Shown here one piece after another: positions 1 to 9,900 of a stretch of 25,333 nucleotides of DNA. Origin of the DNA: an uncultured Lachnospiraceae bacterium. GTDB lineage: Bacteria; Bacillota; Clostridia; Lachnospirales; Lachnospiraceae. A program made the translations under genes and the position numbers. Position 1 is the stretch's first letter; each line of letters begins with the position of its first letter. The notes beneath the pieces are model-generated. The model had not been told where the DNA came from, made no database searches, and worked only from the letters and a program-made list of their open reading frames with translations. The stretch is taken from NCBI GenBank assembly GCA_910588965.1, contig CAJUSO010000050.1:1-25333 (forward strand), given 5' to 3'.

Positions 1-11
1 GTAAATAAGTA

Positions 12-82
12 GTAAATGGGGGTTGCAATCCTCAAGAAATGCGGGGAAATGCTTTATTTTGCGGGGATAGTTGCTCATTTAC
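12..82. repeat. Imperfect inverted repeat downstream of the SH3 gene
   Basis: Arms GTAAATG (12-18) and CATTTAC (76-82) are inverted, and an inner TTGC/GCAA pair extends the stem. The loop carries two direct copies of TGCGGGGA. An A/T-only palindrome lies at 85-102, directly after the SH3 stop codon. There is no clear U-tract, so this could be a weak transcript end or a small repeat element. No gene is visible in 1-102. Confidence 0.25.
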
Positions 83-102
83 TTGATTTTTTATAAAAAA
101 AT

Positions 103-492
103 CTACTTTATCCGAATATAATCTTTAGAAGCCCATCCTACCGTACCTGTCTTCATTCTCTGGAGGTTATACCACCCATTGCTCTCCCCCATAATGGTAA
201 CATATTCTCCATTGTACATTTTTTCAAGAATTGTCCCGGATGAACTTGGGGTTGAACGCAGCCTTACCCCATCGCCACTAACCACCCCATCTGCTCTGAT
301 CCTAACGATTGCCAGGCCTCTGTTGCTTTCCTTGTCATAAGCTACCAATTGGAAAACTAATTCCTCCGCCTGCTGCATTTCCTCCTGCAACTGTGCTGCC
401 TCTACTTTTTCAAAACAACAGAAATTTCCCAACATCATAAAAACCAACACAATGATTCCAGCTTTATATAATTTTATCATCTTATGATACAT
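103..492 (-). CDS. Secreted SH3-domain protein
   Basis: This 129-residue protein has a hydrophobic signal segment at residues 11-27, then a short Glu/Gln-rich stretch, then a bacterial SH3 (SH3b) domain over about residues 72-129. The SH3b signature is visible: 'GVRLRSTPS', then 'GEYVTI', 'GWYNLQ', and a final 'GTVGWASKDYI'. Such domains usually bind peptidoglycan or cell-wall polymers outside the cell. The ATG at 492 is preceded by AAAGGTGAA at good spacing. It starts 17 bp after the anti-sigma-like gene, so the two are probably co-transcribed. The whole operon would then link an ECF sigma system to a wall-binding protein. No catalytic domain is attached. Domain family is likely; the specific role is unknown. 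Confidence 0.8.
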   Translation of the reverse strand: MYHKMIKLYKAGIIVLVFMMLGNFCCFEKVEAAQLQEEMQQAEELVFQLVAYDKESNRGLAIVRIRADGVVSGDGVRLRSTPSSSGTILEKMYNGEYVTIMGESNGWYNLQRMKTGTVGWASKDYIRIK

Positions 493-509
493 TTCTTCAC
501 CTTTCCCTT

Positions 510-1721
510 TTAATCTATTTCCATAAATTGGTATGTGCAGCCATCTTGGTTACTTTGCTCTTCCATACTTCTTCTTACTGCTTCAAAATCTTCTTGGGAA
601 TAAGCATAGAAGCTAGTAATTTTTTTGCCCACAGCATTATAACAAACATCTACGAACTTCCCATCCTCCATTTCAAAATAATAATGGGCACTCCCAAAAG
701 ATAAATAACCATCTTGCTCTGCAATTACTTGTAAATAACCCTTTTTTGCCGAAGAATCCCTGCCTATAAACATACACGCCTTCTGTTCCATTTCTTTTAC
801 TAATTCCTGCTCCATCAAATTGCCTGGCTTCCTCTTCTTCCCATCATAAAAGGCTTTATCATACCACGATACCCCTTCCGCATCTCCAGTCTGAGGGTTT
901 ATCTGTACATGATATTTTTCCCTACTTCCCGGTTTTACAAAATCAATCCTCCACAAAGAATATGATTCCTGCCCAGATTCTTTACCATACATCACTTGCT
1001 CCGCCTCCACCTCCATCCCATCCACATTTTCTTCATATACCTTTTGCACTGCCTCTTTTGCCTGGGCAACGGCCTCATCCATGCCAATCTCCCCCTGGCC
1101 AGATCCTGCCTGTGCTTGTTCCTGCTGCTTCTGCCCCCCTCGCTCTGCCGCCTTCCCCTGCCTTTGCTCCTGTCCTTCCCCTGCCTGCTCCATCCGCCCC
1201 GCCTGTTCCAGGCTATAGTCCACCATGAGGTCGTGGTCAATGATTTGCAGCAAGTCCTCATCCGTCAGTTCCCTCTCTGGCAGATAAAATGTGGAGGTCT
1301 CTGGCAGGAAGCAGACCCGGTCTGTTACCAGTTCTTCCACGGAATTGATTTTTTGCAGCTTTTCCTCTGGAAACAGCCCCTCCTTCAAGTATCTTCCCAT
1401 CAAAACTTCCCTGCGCTCCCTCTCTGCTTCTGTCAGTTCCCGGGAAAAAGCGTCTGCATCGGCCGGGGCATTTGTAATGTCCTCCACATAAGCATCTTTT
1501 TCCCCCTGGGTCAGCTGTGAGCCGCGTTCCAAGAAATGGTTCACGGAAGCATAGGCTCCCTTGCCGCCGCAGAAAAGCGCTGCTGCGAAAGCCGCCGCCA
1601 TTATTTTCTTTCCCATCCCCCGCCTTTCCTTTTTTGCCCTGCCCCATTGTGCCATAAAGCCTTCCACATCAAAATGTACGTCTTGTAATTCCCTGTCTAT
1701 CTGCTTTTTTAGGTTATCCAC
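510..1721 (-). CDS. Membrane-anchored anti-sigma-like regulator
   Basis: This 403-residue protein has a short N-terminal cytosolic part (about 1-37), one transmembrane segment (about 39-58, rich in Ala/Phe/Leu), and a long outside region. The middle, about residues 170-215, is low-complexity and rich in Gln, Glu and Gly. After it comes a segment with PepSY-like features ('YHVQINPQTGDAEGVSWY'). The GTG start at 1721 overlaps the sigma-factor stop by 8 bp, which implies translational coupling. Single-pass proteins coupled to ECF sigma genes are typically anti-sigma factors that hold the sigma factor at the membrane until an outside signal arrives. I see no zinc-binding anti-sigma (ZAS) motif and recognise no named family. 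The role is inferred from position and topology. Confidence 0.65.
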   Translation of the reverse strand: MDNLKKQIDRELQDVHFDVEGFMAQWGRAKKERRGMGKKIMAAAFAAALFCGGKGAYASVNHFLERGSQLTQGEKDAYVEDITNAPADADAFSRELTEAERERREVLMGRYLKEGLFPEEKLQKINSVEELVTDRVCFLPETSTFYLPERELTDEDLLQIIDHDLMVDYSLEQAGRMEQAGEGQEQRQGKAAERGGQKQQEQAQAGSGQGEIGMDEAVAQAKEAVQKVYEENVDGMEVEAEQVMYGKESGQESYSLWRIDFVKPGSREKYHVQINPQTGDAEGVSWYDKAFYDGKKRKPGNLMEQELVKEMEQKACMFIGRDSSAKKGYLQVIAEQDGYLSFGSAHYYFEMEDGKFVDVCYNAVGKKITSFYAYSQEDFEAVRRSMEEQSNQDGCTYQFMEID

Positions 1722-2220
1722 AGAATCCCTCTCTTTCTAATACAATCTTCAGCCTGTCCCGCCCCCGTTTCAGCCTCTGGCGTATGGTCGCCTCCATCAC
1801 GCCGCAGCAGGCAGAAATCTCCTTGATATCTAATTCCTGGTAATAATACAGCAGGATTGCCTCCCGCTCCATCTGGGGAAGCTTCTCTATCTTTTCCAGC
1901 AGCATGGACTCTTGGTATTCCATCTGGGCAGGCTCAGGCAGGCTCAGGCCATACTGCAGCACCTCAAATCCAAAATGCTTTTTGCGCATGATATTTCTGC
2001 ATTTATTAATCGCAATCCGCAAAATCCAGGTCAGTTCTGATGAATTGCCGGCAAATGTCCCATATTTTTCATAAACAGAAAAAAACGTTTCCTGGGCAGC
2101 ATCCTCCCCCAGCTGCCTGTCCCCCAAATATGCCACACATAGCCGCAGGATCTGGCTGCCATGCTCCGTGACAATCCTGCGCAATTCCTCTTCACTGCAT
2201 TCCATCTTCCGTTTCGCCAA
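1714..2220 (-). CDS. ECF-type RNA polymerase sigma factor
   Basis: This is a 168-residue sigma-70 family protein of the extracytoplasmic-function class: only regions 2 and 4 are present. Region 2 contains 'LGEDAAQETFFSVYEKYG' and 'LTWILRIAINKCRN', which contact core polymerase and the -10 element. Region 4 contains 'LPQMEREAILLYYYQ' and the helix-turn-helix 'DIKEISACCGVMEATIRQRL'. The frame is open from a TTG at 2244. The TTG at 2220 is the better start because a GGAGG at 2229-2233 sits 8 bp before it. An ATG at 2205 is the alternative. It overlaps the anti-sigma-like gene downstream and probably controls its own operon plus envelope genes elsewhere. A weak TTGCTT-N17-TATGGC promoter may lie in the gap to the ABC gene. 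Confidence 0.88.
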   Translation of the reverse strand: MAKRKMECSEEELRRIVTEHGSQILRLCVAYLGDRQLGEDAAQETFFSVYEKYGTFAGNSSELTWILRIAINKCRNIMRKKHFGFEVLQYGLSLPEPAQMEYQESMLLEKIEKLPQMEREAILLYYYQELDIKEISACCGVMEATIRQRLKRGRDRLKIVLEREGFCG

Positions 2221-2334
2221 ACTCCCGCCCTCCTTCTCTCCCAATCCCCTCCCTTACCGCGTCTTTTGCATTTCTCCCATCGCCATAAGCCGCACCCCCG
2301 CGCTAAGCAACCCTCCCATCCCCCATGTTTTTAT

Positions 2335-2961
2335 TTACGCCAGAATCCTCCCTGCGTCTATCTCGTATGTACGGTCGCAGAGATAGGAGATATCCTTCTC
2401 ATTATGGGAGGCCAGCAGGATTGTCTTACCCTTCTCCTTTTCTGCCAGCAGCACATCGCGCATTTTTTCCAGCATGCCTTTATCCAGGCCGTTAAAGGGT
2501 TCGTCCAGAATCAGCACGTCCGGGTTTTCCATCAAGGCCTGGGCAAGACCCAGACGCTGCTTCATGCCGAGCGAATATTTCCTCACCTTCTTTTTATCCT
2601 CTGGATGGAGCCCCACCAAGTCCATATAGGCGCAGATTTCCTCCTTCCCTATTTTCTTATGGATGCCCGCTAAAATCTTTAAGTTCTCATAACCGCTCAG
2701 ATAAGGCATAAACCCTGGGTTCTCAATAATGAACCCTGTACGCTCGGGAAATTCCACATCTTTGCCAATCCTCTTACCCAGCACTGTAATCTCTCCTGTA
2801 AAAGCCGTATGGAACCCACAGATGCACTTCATCAGCATGGTCTTCCCGGAACCATTGCCCCCTACCAGGCCGACTGCCTCCCCTTGCACCGCCTGGATGG
2901 ATACTTCTGTAAGGATTTTGTGCTTGTTGATGGTAAGCGACACATCATTCACTGTAATCAC
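2335..2961 (-). CDS. ABC transporter ATP-binding protein, orphan
   Basis: This is a 208-residue nucleotide-binding domain of the bacitracin/lantibiotic-resistance type. Visible motifs are Walker A 'GGNGSGKT' (34-41), 'FIIENPGF' in place of the usual Q-loop (77-84), ABC signature 'YSLGMKQR' (129-136), Walker B and catalytic Glu 'VLILDEP' (149-155), D-loop 'GLD' (158-160) and H-loop His186. All ATPase residues are intact. The GTG start at 2961 follows a strong GAGGAGG. The usual partner, a membrane permease gene, is absent on both sides: the next gene down is the ECF sigma factor and the next up is rpoC. It may use a permease encoded elsewhere, or the operon may have lost it. The substrate is unknown. 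Confidence 0.88.
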   Translation of the reverse strand: MITVNDVSLTINKHKILTEVSIQAVQGEAVGLVGGNGSGKTMLMKCICGFHTAFTGEITVLGKRIGKDVEFPERTGFIIENPGFMPYLSGYENLKILAGIHKKIGKEEICAYMDLVGLHPEDKKKVRKYSLGMKQRLGLAQALMENPDVLILDEPFNGLDKGMLEKMRDVLLAEKEKGKTILLASHNEKDISYLCDRTYEIDAGRILA

Positions 2962-2981
2962 GGCTACTGCCTCCTCTCGTT

Positions 2982-3011
2982 TTACAATCTCCCTCTATTT
3001 ATTAGACACAT
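2982..3011 (-). CDS. Possible 9-codon leader peptide
   Basis: An ATG at 3011 is preceded by GGAGG (3017-3021) and opens a 9-residue frame, MCLINRGRL, that ends 20 bp before the ABC ATPase start. The ribosome binding site is as good as that of the real gene. It could be a leader peptide or the remnant start of a deleted upstream gene. It is too short to judge by coding statistics. Confidence 0.25.
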   Translation of the reverse strand: MCLINRGRL

Positions 3012-3025
3012 AATAACCTCCAAAA

Positions 3026-3042
3026 TGTGACATAATGTTACA
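3026..3042. promoter_or_regulatory. GlnR/TnrA-like operator
   Basis: The 17-mer TGTGACATAATGTTACA fits the TGTNA-N7-TNACA consensus of the nitrogen regulators GlnR and TnrA at every fixed position, and it is a near-perfect dyad. It lies 65 bp upstream of the ABC ATPase start, between that gene and the rpoC terminator. The match is seen directly; binding is inferred, and a different regulator with a similar dyad is possible. Confidence 0.35.
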
Positions 3043-3090
3043 AAAAATACTTCCCTGCCATACAACGGCAAGGATTTTACTTATTGCCTG

Positions 3091-3136
3091 AAAAAAACAG
3101 CACCCCAAAATCTCCTTTTCCAAGATTATGGGGTGC
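3091..3136 (-). terminator. rpoC: Rho-independent terminator of rpoBC
   Basis: On the minus strand a GCACCCC/GGGGTGC stem, extended by an A/T-rich upper part (arms 3123-3136 and 3100-3113), is followed by TG and a run of seven T (3091-3097). It starts 20 bp after the rpoC stop and should end the rpoBC transcript. Confidence 0.85.
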
Positions 3137-3156
3137 ATGTTCCTTTTTATCCTAGC

Positions 3157-6100
3157 TTATTCTGCGCTGGTTTCTTCCAGTTCCTCGGCAATCTCTTCAA
3201 AATCATCCGCAAGGAACCCGTCTTCCTCTTCAAAATCCTCTTCCTCTCCAAACCCGTCTTCTGCTTCTATCCCTTCTTCCATCCCGCTGGGCTCTTCCTC
3301 CTGCCCTTCCTCCGGGACATAGCTAAAGTCCAGCATATCCTCTTCGAAATAGATATCCTCTGACTCATCCACATCGGTGGAAAGCCGGATGTCACGGTAG
3401 CGTTTCATCCCTGTGCCTGCCGGAATCAGCTTACCGATAATGACATTCTCCTTCAGGCCAATCAATGGGTCTACCTTCCCTTTGATAGCCGCCTCTGTCA
3501 GCACCTTTGTGGTCTCCTGGAAAGATGCGGCTGACAGGAAACTGTTGGTAGCCAAAGAGGCTTTCGTAATCCCCAGCATCACCTGCTTGCCCTCTGCCAG
3601 CTCTAAGCCTTCCATCTCAAGGCGTTCATTGGTATCCTCATAATCCAGGATATCCACCAAGGTCCCTGGCAGGAACTCCGAATCGCCATTGTTCTCAATA
3701 CGGATTTTCTTGAGCATCTGGCGCACAATCACTTCAATATGCTTGTCATTGATTTCCACACCCTGGAGACGGTAAACGCGCTGCACCTCCTGGATCATAT
3801 AATCCTGCACAGCACGGACGCCTTTGATTTTGAGGATGTCGTGGGGGTTTACGCTACCCTCTGTCAGCTCATCCCCTGCCTCCAGCATGGCGCCGTCCGC
3901 AATCTTAATCCTAGACCCATACGGTATCAGGTACGCCTTCATCTCGCCGGTCTCATCATTGGACACGATAATCTCGCGCTTTTTCTTCGTATCCTTGATG
4001 GTGGCAACCCCGGCAAATTCTGTGATGATGGCAAGGCCCTTGGGCTTACGGGCCTCAAACAGCTCCTCCACACGGGGAAGACCTTGGGTGATATCATTAC
4101 CGGCCACGCCGCCTGTATGGAAGGTACGCATGGTCAGCTGGGTGCCCGGCTCACCGATGGACTGCGCCGCAATAATGCCTACGGATTCCCCGACCTGCAC
4201 AGCCTGGCCGGTAGCCATGTTTGCCCCATAGCATTTTGCACAGATGCCGTTGTGGGAGCGGCAGGTTAGGACCGTACGGATTTTTACCCTGTCCAGGGGA
4301 TTCCCCTGGCTGTCTACGCCCTTCCCCATCACCAAGGCCGCGCGCCTTGGGGTAATGATATGGTTGGCTTTTACCAGGACATTCCCCTCTGCGTCATAAA
4401 TATCCTTGCAGGAGAAACGGCCTGTGATGCGTTCCTGCAGGCTCTCAATCTCTTCTTTGCCGTCCATGAAAGCCTTTACATACATGCCAGGCGCTTCCTT
4501 GCCTTCACAGCAGTCAATGTCGCGGATAATCAATTCCTGCGACACATCCACCAGACGCCTCGTGAGGTATCCGGAGTCGGCCGTACGCAGCGCGGTATCC
4601 GATAAGCCTTTCCGTGCGCCGTGGGCGGACATGAAATACTCCAATACATCGAGCCCTTCACGGAAATTGGACTTGATGGGCAGCTCAATGGTACGGCCAG
4701 TGGTATCCGCCATCAGCCCGCGCATGCCGGCCAGCTGCTTAATCTGCTTGTCGGAACCACGGGCGCCGGAATCCGCCATCATATAAATATTATTGTAGTG
4801 GTCCAAGCCGTCCAAAAGCTCCCGGGTCAGGATTTCATCCGTTTCCTTCCAGGTCTCCACCACTTCCTTATAACGTTCCTCTTCCGTGATAAGGCCGCGC
4901 TTGTAATTCCGTGTAATCTTATCCACCGTGTCCTGGGCGTTTTTAATCAGGGCTGGCTTTTTGGCCGGCACGGTCATGTCGGAAATGGAAACCGTCATGG
5001 CTGCCCGGGTGGAATACTTATAGCCCATAGCCTTGATATCATCCAGCACCTCAGCCGTCTTGGTGGCGCCATGGATATTGATGACCTTCTCCAAAATCTG
5101 CTTGAGCCCTTTCTTGCCTACATGGAAGTCAATCTCCAGCTTCAGGAAGTTCTCTGGGATGCTCCTGTCTATAAAGCCCAAGTCCTGGGGAAGGATTTCA
5201 TTGAAAATAAAACGCCCCAGGGTAGATTCCACATTCCCGCTGGCCATGCTGCCATCCGGCAATTCCTTGGTGATGCGGACGGTAATCCGTGAATGGAGGG
5301 TCAATGCATCGTTCTCATAGGCCAAGATAGCCTCGTTCACGTTCTTAAAGAACTTGCCCTCGCCCATTGCCCCAGGCCGTTCCTGGGTCAGGTAATAAAT
5401 CCCCAGCACCATATCCTGGGAAGGCACTGCCACAGGCCCGCCATCGGAAGGCTTCAGCAGGTTGTTGGGGGACAGCAGCAGGAAACGGCACTCAGACTGG
5501 GCTTCCACAGACAGCGGCAGGTGCACAGCCATCTGGTCCCCGTCAAAGTCCGCATTAAAAGCCGTACATACCAAAGGATGCAGCTTGATGGCCTTACCCT
5601 CTACCAGGATGGGCTCAAAAGCCTGGATTCCCAGCCTGTGCAGGGTGGGGGCGCGGTTCAGCATTACGGGGTGCTCCTTGATAACCTCCTCCAGCACATC
5701 CCACACCTCGGACTGGAGGCGTTCCACCATCTTCTTGGCGGACTTAATGTTATGGGCCGTGTTGTTGGATACCAGCTCCTTCATTACAAAGGGCTTAAAG
5801 AGCTCAATCGCCATTTCCTTGGGAAGGCCGCACTGGTAAATCTTCAGTTCCGGCCCCACCACGATAACGGAACGGCCGGAATAGTCCACACGCTTGCCCA
5901 AGAGGTTCTGGCGGAAACGGCCGGATTTCCCCTTCAGCATATCGGAAAGGGACTTCAGCGCACGGTTCCCAGGCCCTGTCACAGGGCGGCCCCTGCGGCC
6001 GTTATCAATTAAGGCGTCCACTGCCTCCTGCAGCATACGCTTCTCATTGCGTACAATAATATCCGGTGCACCCAGTTCCAGCAGGCGGCGCAGGCGGTTA

Positions 6101-6918
6101 TTCCGGTTGATAATCCGGCGGTACAGATCATTCAGGTCAGAGGTGGCAAAACGGCCGCCGTCCAGCTGCACCATAGGGCGCAGATCTGGTGGGATTACTG
6201 GTATGACGTCCATAATCATCCATTCCGGACGGTTGCCGGAACCGCGGAAAGCCTCTACCACTTCCAGGCGCTTGATTATCCTGGCCCGCTTCTGGCCCGT
6301 GGCGTCTTTTAAGCCAGCCTTTAACTCCACGGAATCCTTCTCCAAATCTATGGCCTCCAAAAGTTCCTTAATGGACTCTGCGCCCATGCCAACCCGGAAG
6401 GCGCTGCCGTACTTCTCCCTGGCGTCCTGGTACTCTGCCTCGGACAGGATCTGCTTGTACTGCAGGTCGCTGTCGCCTTTATCCAATACGATATACGAAG
6501 CAAAATAGAGCACCTTCTCCAATGTCCTGGGGGACAGGTCCAAAATCAGGCCCATACGGCTTGGGATGCCCTTGAAGTACCAAATATGGGACACAGGGGC
6601 GGCAAGCTCAATATGCCCCATCCGCTCCCTGCGGACGCTTGCTTTGGTGATTTCCACGCCACAGCGGTCGCAGACCACGCCCTTATAGCGGATTTTCTTA
6701 TACTTTCCGCAATGGCATTCCCAGTCCTTGCTCGGCCCGAAAATCTTCTCACAGAACAGGCCGTCCTTCTCAGGCTTTAGGGTCCTGTAATTGATTGTCT
6801 CAGGCTTCTTTACCTCGCCCCGGGACCATTCCCTGATTTTCTCAGGCGACGCCAAGCCAATCTTAATGGCGTCAAAGGTGATTGGCTGGTACTTCTCTTT
6901 ATTCATAGCTTCCGGCAT
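3157..6918 (-). CDS. rpoC: DNA-directed RNA polymerase subunit beta'
   Basis: This 1253-residue largest RNA polymerase subunit forms the catalytic core with beta, two alpha and omega. The N-terminal zinc finger is visible (Cys68, Cys70, Cys83, Cys86). So are the catalytic 'NADFDGD' motif, whose Asp457, Asp459 and Asp461 hold the active-site magnesium, and the second zinc-binding cluster 'CRSHNGICAKC'. The trigger-loop/jaw region 'GEPGTQLTMRTFHTGG' is also intact. The frame is open from a GTG at 6927, but AAGGGAG is spaced correctly for ATG 6918, which I chose; ATG 6906 is possible. It follows rpoB by 18 bp. The last 65 or so residues form a strongly acidic Glu/Asp-rich tail beyond the conserved end of the protein. 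Confidence 0.98.
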   Translation of the reverse strand: MPEAMNKEKYQPITFDAIKIGLASPEKIREWSRGEVKKPETINYRTLKPEKDGLFCEKIFGPSKDWECHCGKYKKIRYKGVVCDRCGVEITKASVRRERMGHIELAAPVSHIWYFKGIPSRMGLILDLSPRTLEKVLYFASYIVLDKGDSDLQYKQILSEAEYQDAREKYGSAFRVGMGAESIKELLEAIDLEKDSVELKAGLKDATGQKRARIIKRLEVVEAFRGSGNRPEWMIMDVIPVIPPDLRPMVQLDGGRFATSDLNDLYRRIINRNNRLRRLLELGAPDIIVRNEKRMLQEAVDALIDNGRRGRPVTGPGNRALKSLSDMLKGKSGRFRQNLLGKRVDYSGRSVIVVGPELKIYQCGLPKEMAIELFKPFVMKELVSNNTAHNIKSAKKMVERLQSEVWDVLEEVIKEHPVMLNRAPTLHRLGIQAFEPILVEGKAIKLHPLVCTAFNADFDGDQMAVHLPLSVEAQSECRFLLLSPNNLLKPSDGGPVAVPSQDMVLGIYYLTQERPGAMGEGKFFKNVNEAILAYENDALTLHSRITVRITKELPDGSMASGNVESTLGRFIFNEILPQDLGFIDRSIPENFLKLEIDFHVGKKGLKQILEKVINIHGATKTAEVLDDIKAMGYKYSTRAAMTVSISDMTVPAKKPALIKNAQDTVDKITRNYKRGLITEEERYKEVVETWKETDEILTRELLDGLDHYNNIYMMADSGARGSDKQIKQLAGMRGLMADTTGRTIELPIKSNFREGLDVLEYFMSAHGARKGLSDTALRTADSGYLTRRLVDVSQELIIRDIDCCEGKEAPGMYVKAFMDGKEEIESLQERITGRFSCKDIYDAEGNVLVKANHIITPRRAALVMGKGVDSQGNPLDRVKIRTVLTCRSHNGICAKCYGANMATGQAVQVGESVGIIAAQSIGEPGTQLTMRTFHTGGVAGNDITQGLPRVEELFEARKPKGLAIITEFAGVATIKDTKKKREIIVSNDETGEMKAYLIPYGSRIKIADGAMLEAGDELTEGSVNPHDILKIKGVRAVQDYMIQEVQRVYRLQGVEINDKHIEVIVRQMLKKIRIENNGDSEFLPGTLVDILDYEDTNERLEMEGLELAEGKQVMLGITKASLATNSFLSAASFQETTKVLTEAAIKGKVDPLIGLKENVIIGKLIPAGTGMKRYRDIRLSTDVDESEDIYFEEDMLDFSYVPEEGQEEEPSGMEEGIEAEDGFGEEEDFEEEDGFLADDFEEIAEELEETSAE

Positions 6919-6936
6919 GTGTGTCACTCCCTTCCG

Positions 6937-9900
6937 TTATTCGTTATCCAGAACATCTGCAAAGTCGGCAAAATCATCTTCCAGCTCTAATGCCAATTCC
7001 TCATCATCAATTTCTTCTATATCATCTTCTTCCACATTCACAAGTTCTTCGTTCTCTTCATTGAATTCCTGCTTGCTAAAGCCCATGGCCCCAAAGGATT
7101 CCTCCTCTTCAAACGCAAAGTTCCGGTCGCCCGCAATAATGGAATTCAGGTCTGTATTCCCATATTCGCTGGTCTCCATCAGCTCTACCTCTTCCCGGTT
7201 CTCATCTAAGACCTTCACATCCAGGCCCAGGGACTGCAGCTCTTTGAGCAGCACCTTAAAGGATTCCGGGATGCCCGGCTCTGGGATGTTGTCGCCCTTG
7301 ATGATGGCTTCGTACGTCTTCACACGCCCAATGACGTCGTCAGACTTCACGGTCAGGATTTCCTGCAGGGTGTAGGATGCGCCATAAGCCTCCAGCGCCC
7401 ACACTTCCATTTCCCCGAAACGCTGGCCGCCGAACTGGGCCTTGCCGCCCAGAGGCTGCTGGGTTACCAGGGAGTACGGGCCTGTGGAACGGGCATGGAT
7501 CTTGTCGTCCACCAAATGGTGCAGCTTCAGGTAATGCATATGCCCAATGGTAACCGGGCTGTCAAAATACTCGCCGGTCCGGCCATCCCGGAGCCTTACC
7601 TTGCCGTCGCGGGAAAGGGGCACGCCCTTCCATACCTCCCGGTGTTCCCGGTTCTCATAAAGATAATCCATTACATCCGGGAGCAATTCCTCTTTATGCT
7701 TCGCTTCAAATTCTTCCCAGGAAAGGTTCACATAATCGTTGGCCAAATCCAGGGTATCCATAATGTCATCTTCCCTAGCGCCGTCGAACACCGGGGTGGC
7801 GATATTAAACCCAAGGGCTTTCGCTGCAAGGCTCAGGTGGATTTCCAGCACCTGCCCGATATTCATACGGGAAGGCACGCCCAGGGGGTTCAGCACGATA
7901 TCCAATGGCCTGCCGTTTGGCAAAAACGGCATATCCTCTACTGGGAGCACACGGGAAACCACACCCTTGTTGCCGTGGCGGCCTGCCATCTTATCCCCCA
8001 CGGAAATTTTACGCTTCTGGGCAATGTAAATGCGCACGGCCTGGTTCACGCCCGGGGACAGTTCATCCCCATTTTCCCTGGTAAACACTTTGGCGTCCAC
8101 GACAATGCCGTATTCCCCATGGGGCACCTTCAGTGAGGTGTCCCGGACTTCCCTGGCCTTCTCGCCAAAGATAGCGCGCAGCAGCCGCTCTTCCGCTGTC
8201 AGCTCTGTCTCGCCCTTCGGGGTTACCTTACCTACTAAAATATCCCCAGCGCGGACTTCCGCCCCGATGCGGATAATCCCCCGCTCATCCAAATCCTTCA
8301 GCGCATCGTCGCCGACGCCAGGCACATCCCGGGTAATCTCTTCCGGCCCCAGTTTCGTATCCCTGGCTTCCGCTTCATATTCTTCAATATGCACAGAGGT
8401 ATAGACATCCTCCTGCACCAGGCGCTCGCTTAAGAGGACTGCATCCTCATAATTGTAGCCTTCCCAAGTCATAAACCCAATCAAGGGGTTCTTCCCCAAG
8501 GCAAGCTCCCCATTGGAGGTGGAGGGCCCGTCTGCAATGACCTGCCCGGCTTCCACCTTATCCCCTTTGAATACGATGGGGCGCTGGTTGTAGCAGTTGG
8601 ACTGGTTACTGCGGGAGAACTTGGTCAATTTATAGATATCTTTCTTGCCGTCTTCCCTCTTAACGGTAATCTCATTGGAAATGGAACGTTCCACCACGCC
8701 TGCATACTTCGCAACAACGCATACGCCGGAATCCACTGCCGCTTTGGGCTCCATCCCCGTCCCCACAGCCGGCGCTTCCGTCGTCAGAAGGGGCACGGCC
8801 TGGCGCTGCATGTTAGAACCCATCAGCGCGCGGTTGGCATCGTCATTTTCCAGGAACGGGATCAAGGCTGTCGCCACGGAAAATACCATCTTCGGGGACA
8901 CGTCCATGTAATCAAACATGGTCTTCTCATATTCCTGTGTCTCTTCCCGGTAACGGCCGGACACGGAATTCCTCACGAAATGCCCTTCCCCGTCCAAAGC
9001 CTCATTTGCCTGGGCTACGTGGTAATTATCCTCTTCGTCTGCCGTCATATAGACCACCTCGTCCGTAACCCTTGGGTTCTTGGGGTCTGATTTGTCAATC
9101 TTACGGTAAGGCGCCTCTACAAACCCATAGTCATTAATCCTGGCATAAGTAGCCAAGGAGTTAATCAGGCCGATGTTGGGTCCTTCTGGGGTCTCAATCG
9201 GGCACATCCTCCCATAGTGGGAATAATGCACGTCACGCACTTCAAACCCGGCGCGGTCCCGGGAAAGGCCGCCAGGCCCTAAGGCAGACAGGCGCCGCTT
9301 GTGGGTCAGCTCGCCCAACGGGTTGTTCTGGTCCATAAACTGGGACAGCTGGGAGGAACCGAAAAATTCCTTAATCGCCGCCGTCACCGGCTTAATATTA
9401 ATCAGGCTCTGGGGGGAAATCCCCTGCAGATCCTGGGTGGTCATACGTTCGCGCACCACCCGTTCCATCCTGGAAAGGCCAATCCGGTACTGGTTCTGCA
9501 ACAGTTCCCCTACTGCACGGATACGGCGGTTGCCCAGGTGGTCAATATCGTCGTCATTCCCCAGCCCATATTCCAGATGCATGTTATAATTAATAGAAGC
9601 TAAAATATCTTCCCTGGTGATGTGCTTCGGGATTAAATCCGTAGCGTTGCGGTGCAGCGCATCCTTGATTTCCTCCAAAGTCTCATTTTCTTCCAGTATT
9701 TTTTCCAGGACGGGGTAATATACTAATTCTGTAATCCCAAGCTTCTTAGCTTCCTGCTCCTCAATGTCCACATAGTGCTTCACATCCACCATCAGGTTGG
9801 ACAATACCTTGATGTTGCGCTCCTCCCCTTGGATCCAGACATAGGGAACTGCCGCATCCTGTATCTGGTCTGCCAGTTCCCGGCTAACGGACGCGCCCTT

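Noticed and set aside
996..1520. Plus-strand 174-codon frame opposite the anti-sigma-like gene
   Set aside because: It is a low-complexity Leu/Pro/Cys-rich shadow of the Gln/Glu-rich region on the other strand.
6919..6927. GTG 6927 as the start of rpoC
   Set aside because: It lies within the AAGGGAGTG ribosome binding region; ATG 6918 is correctly spaced.
9250..9345. Rifampicin-resistance changes in RpoB
   Set aside because: The region reads as wild type, including the Asp, His and Ser at the three main resistance positions.
3739..9603. Many long plus-strand frames opposite rpoB and rpoC
   Set aside because: They are antisense shadows of highly conserved polymerase genes, with no plausible protein features or ribosome binding sites.
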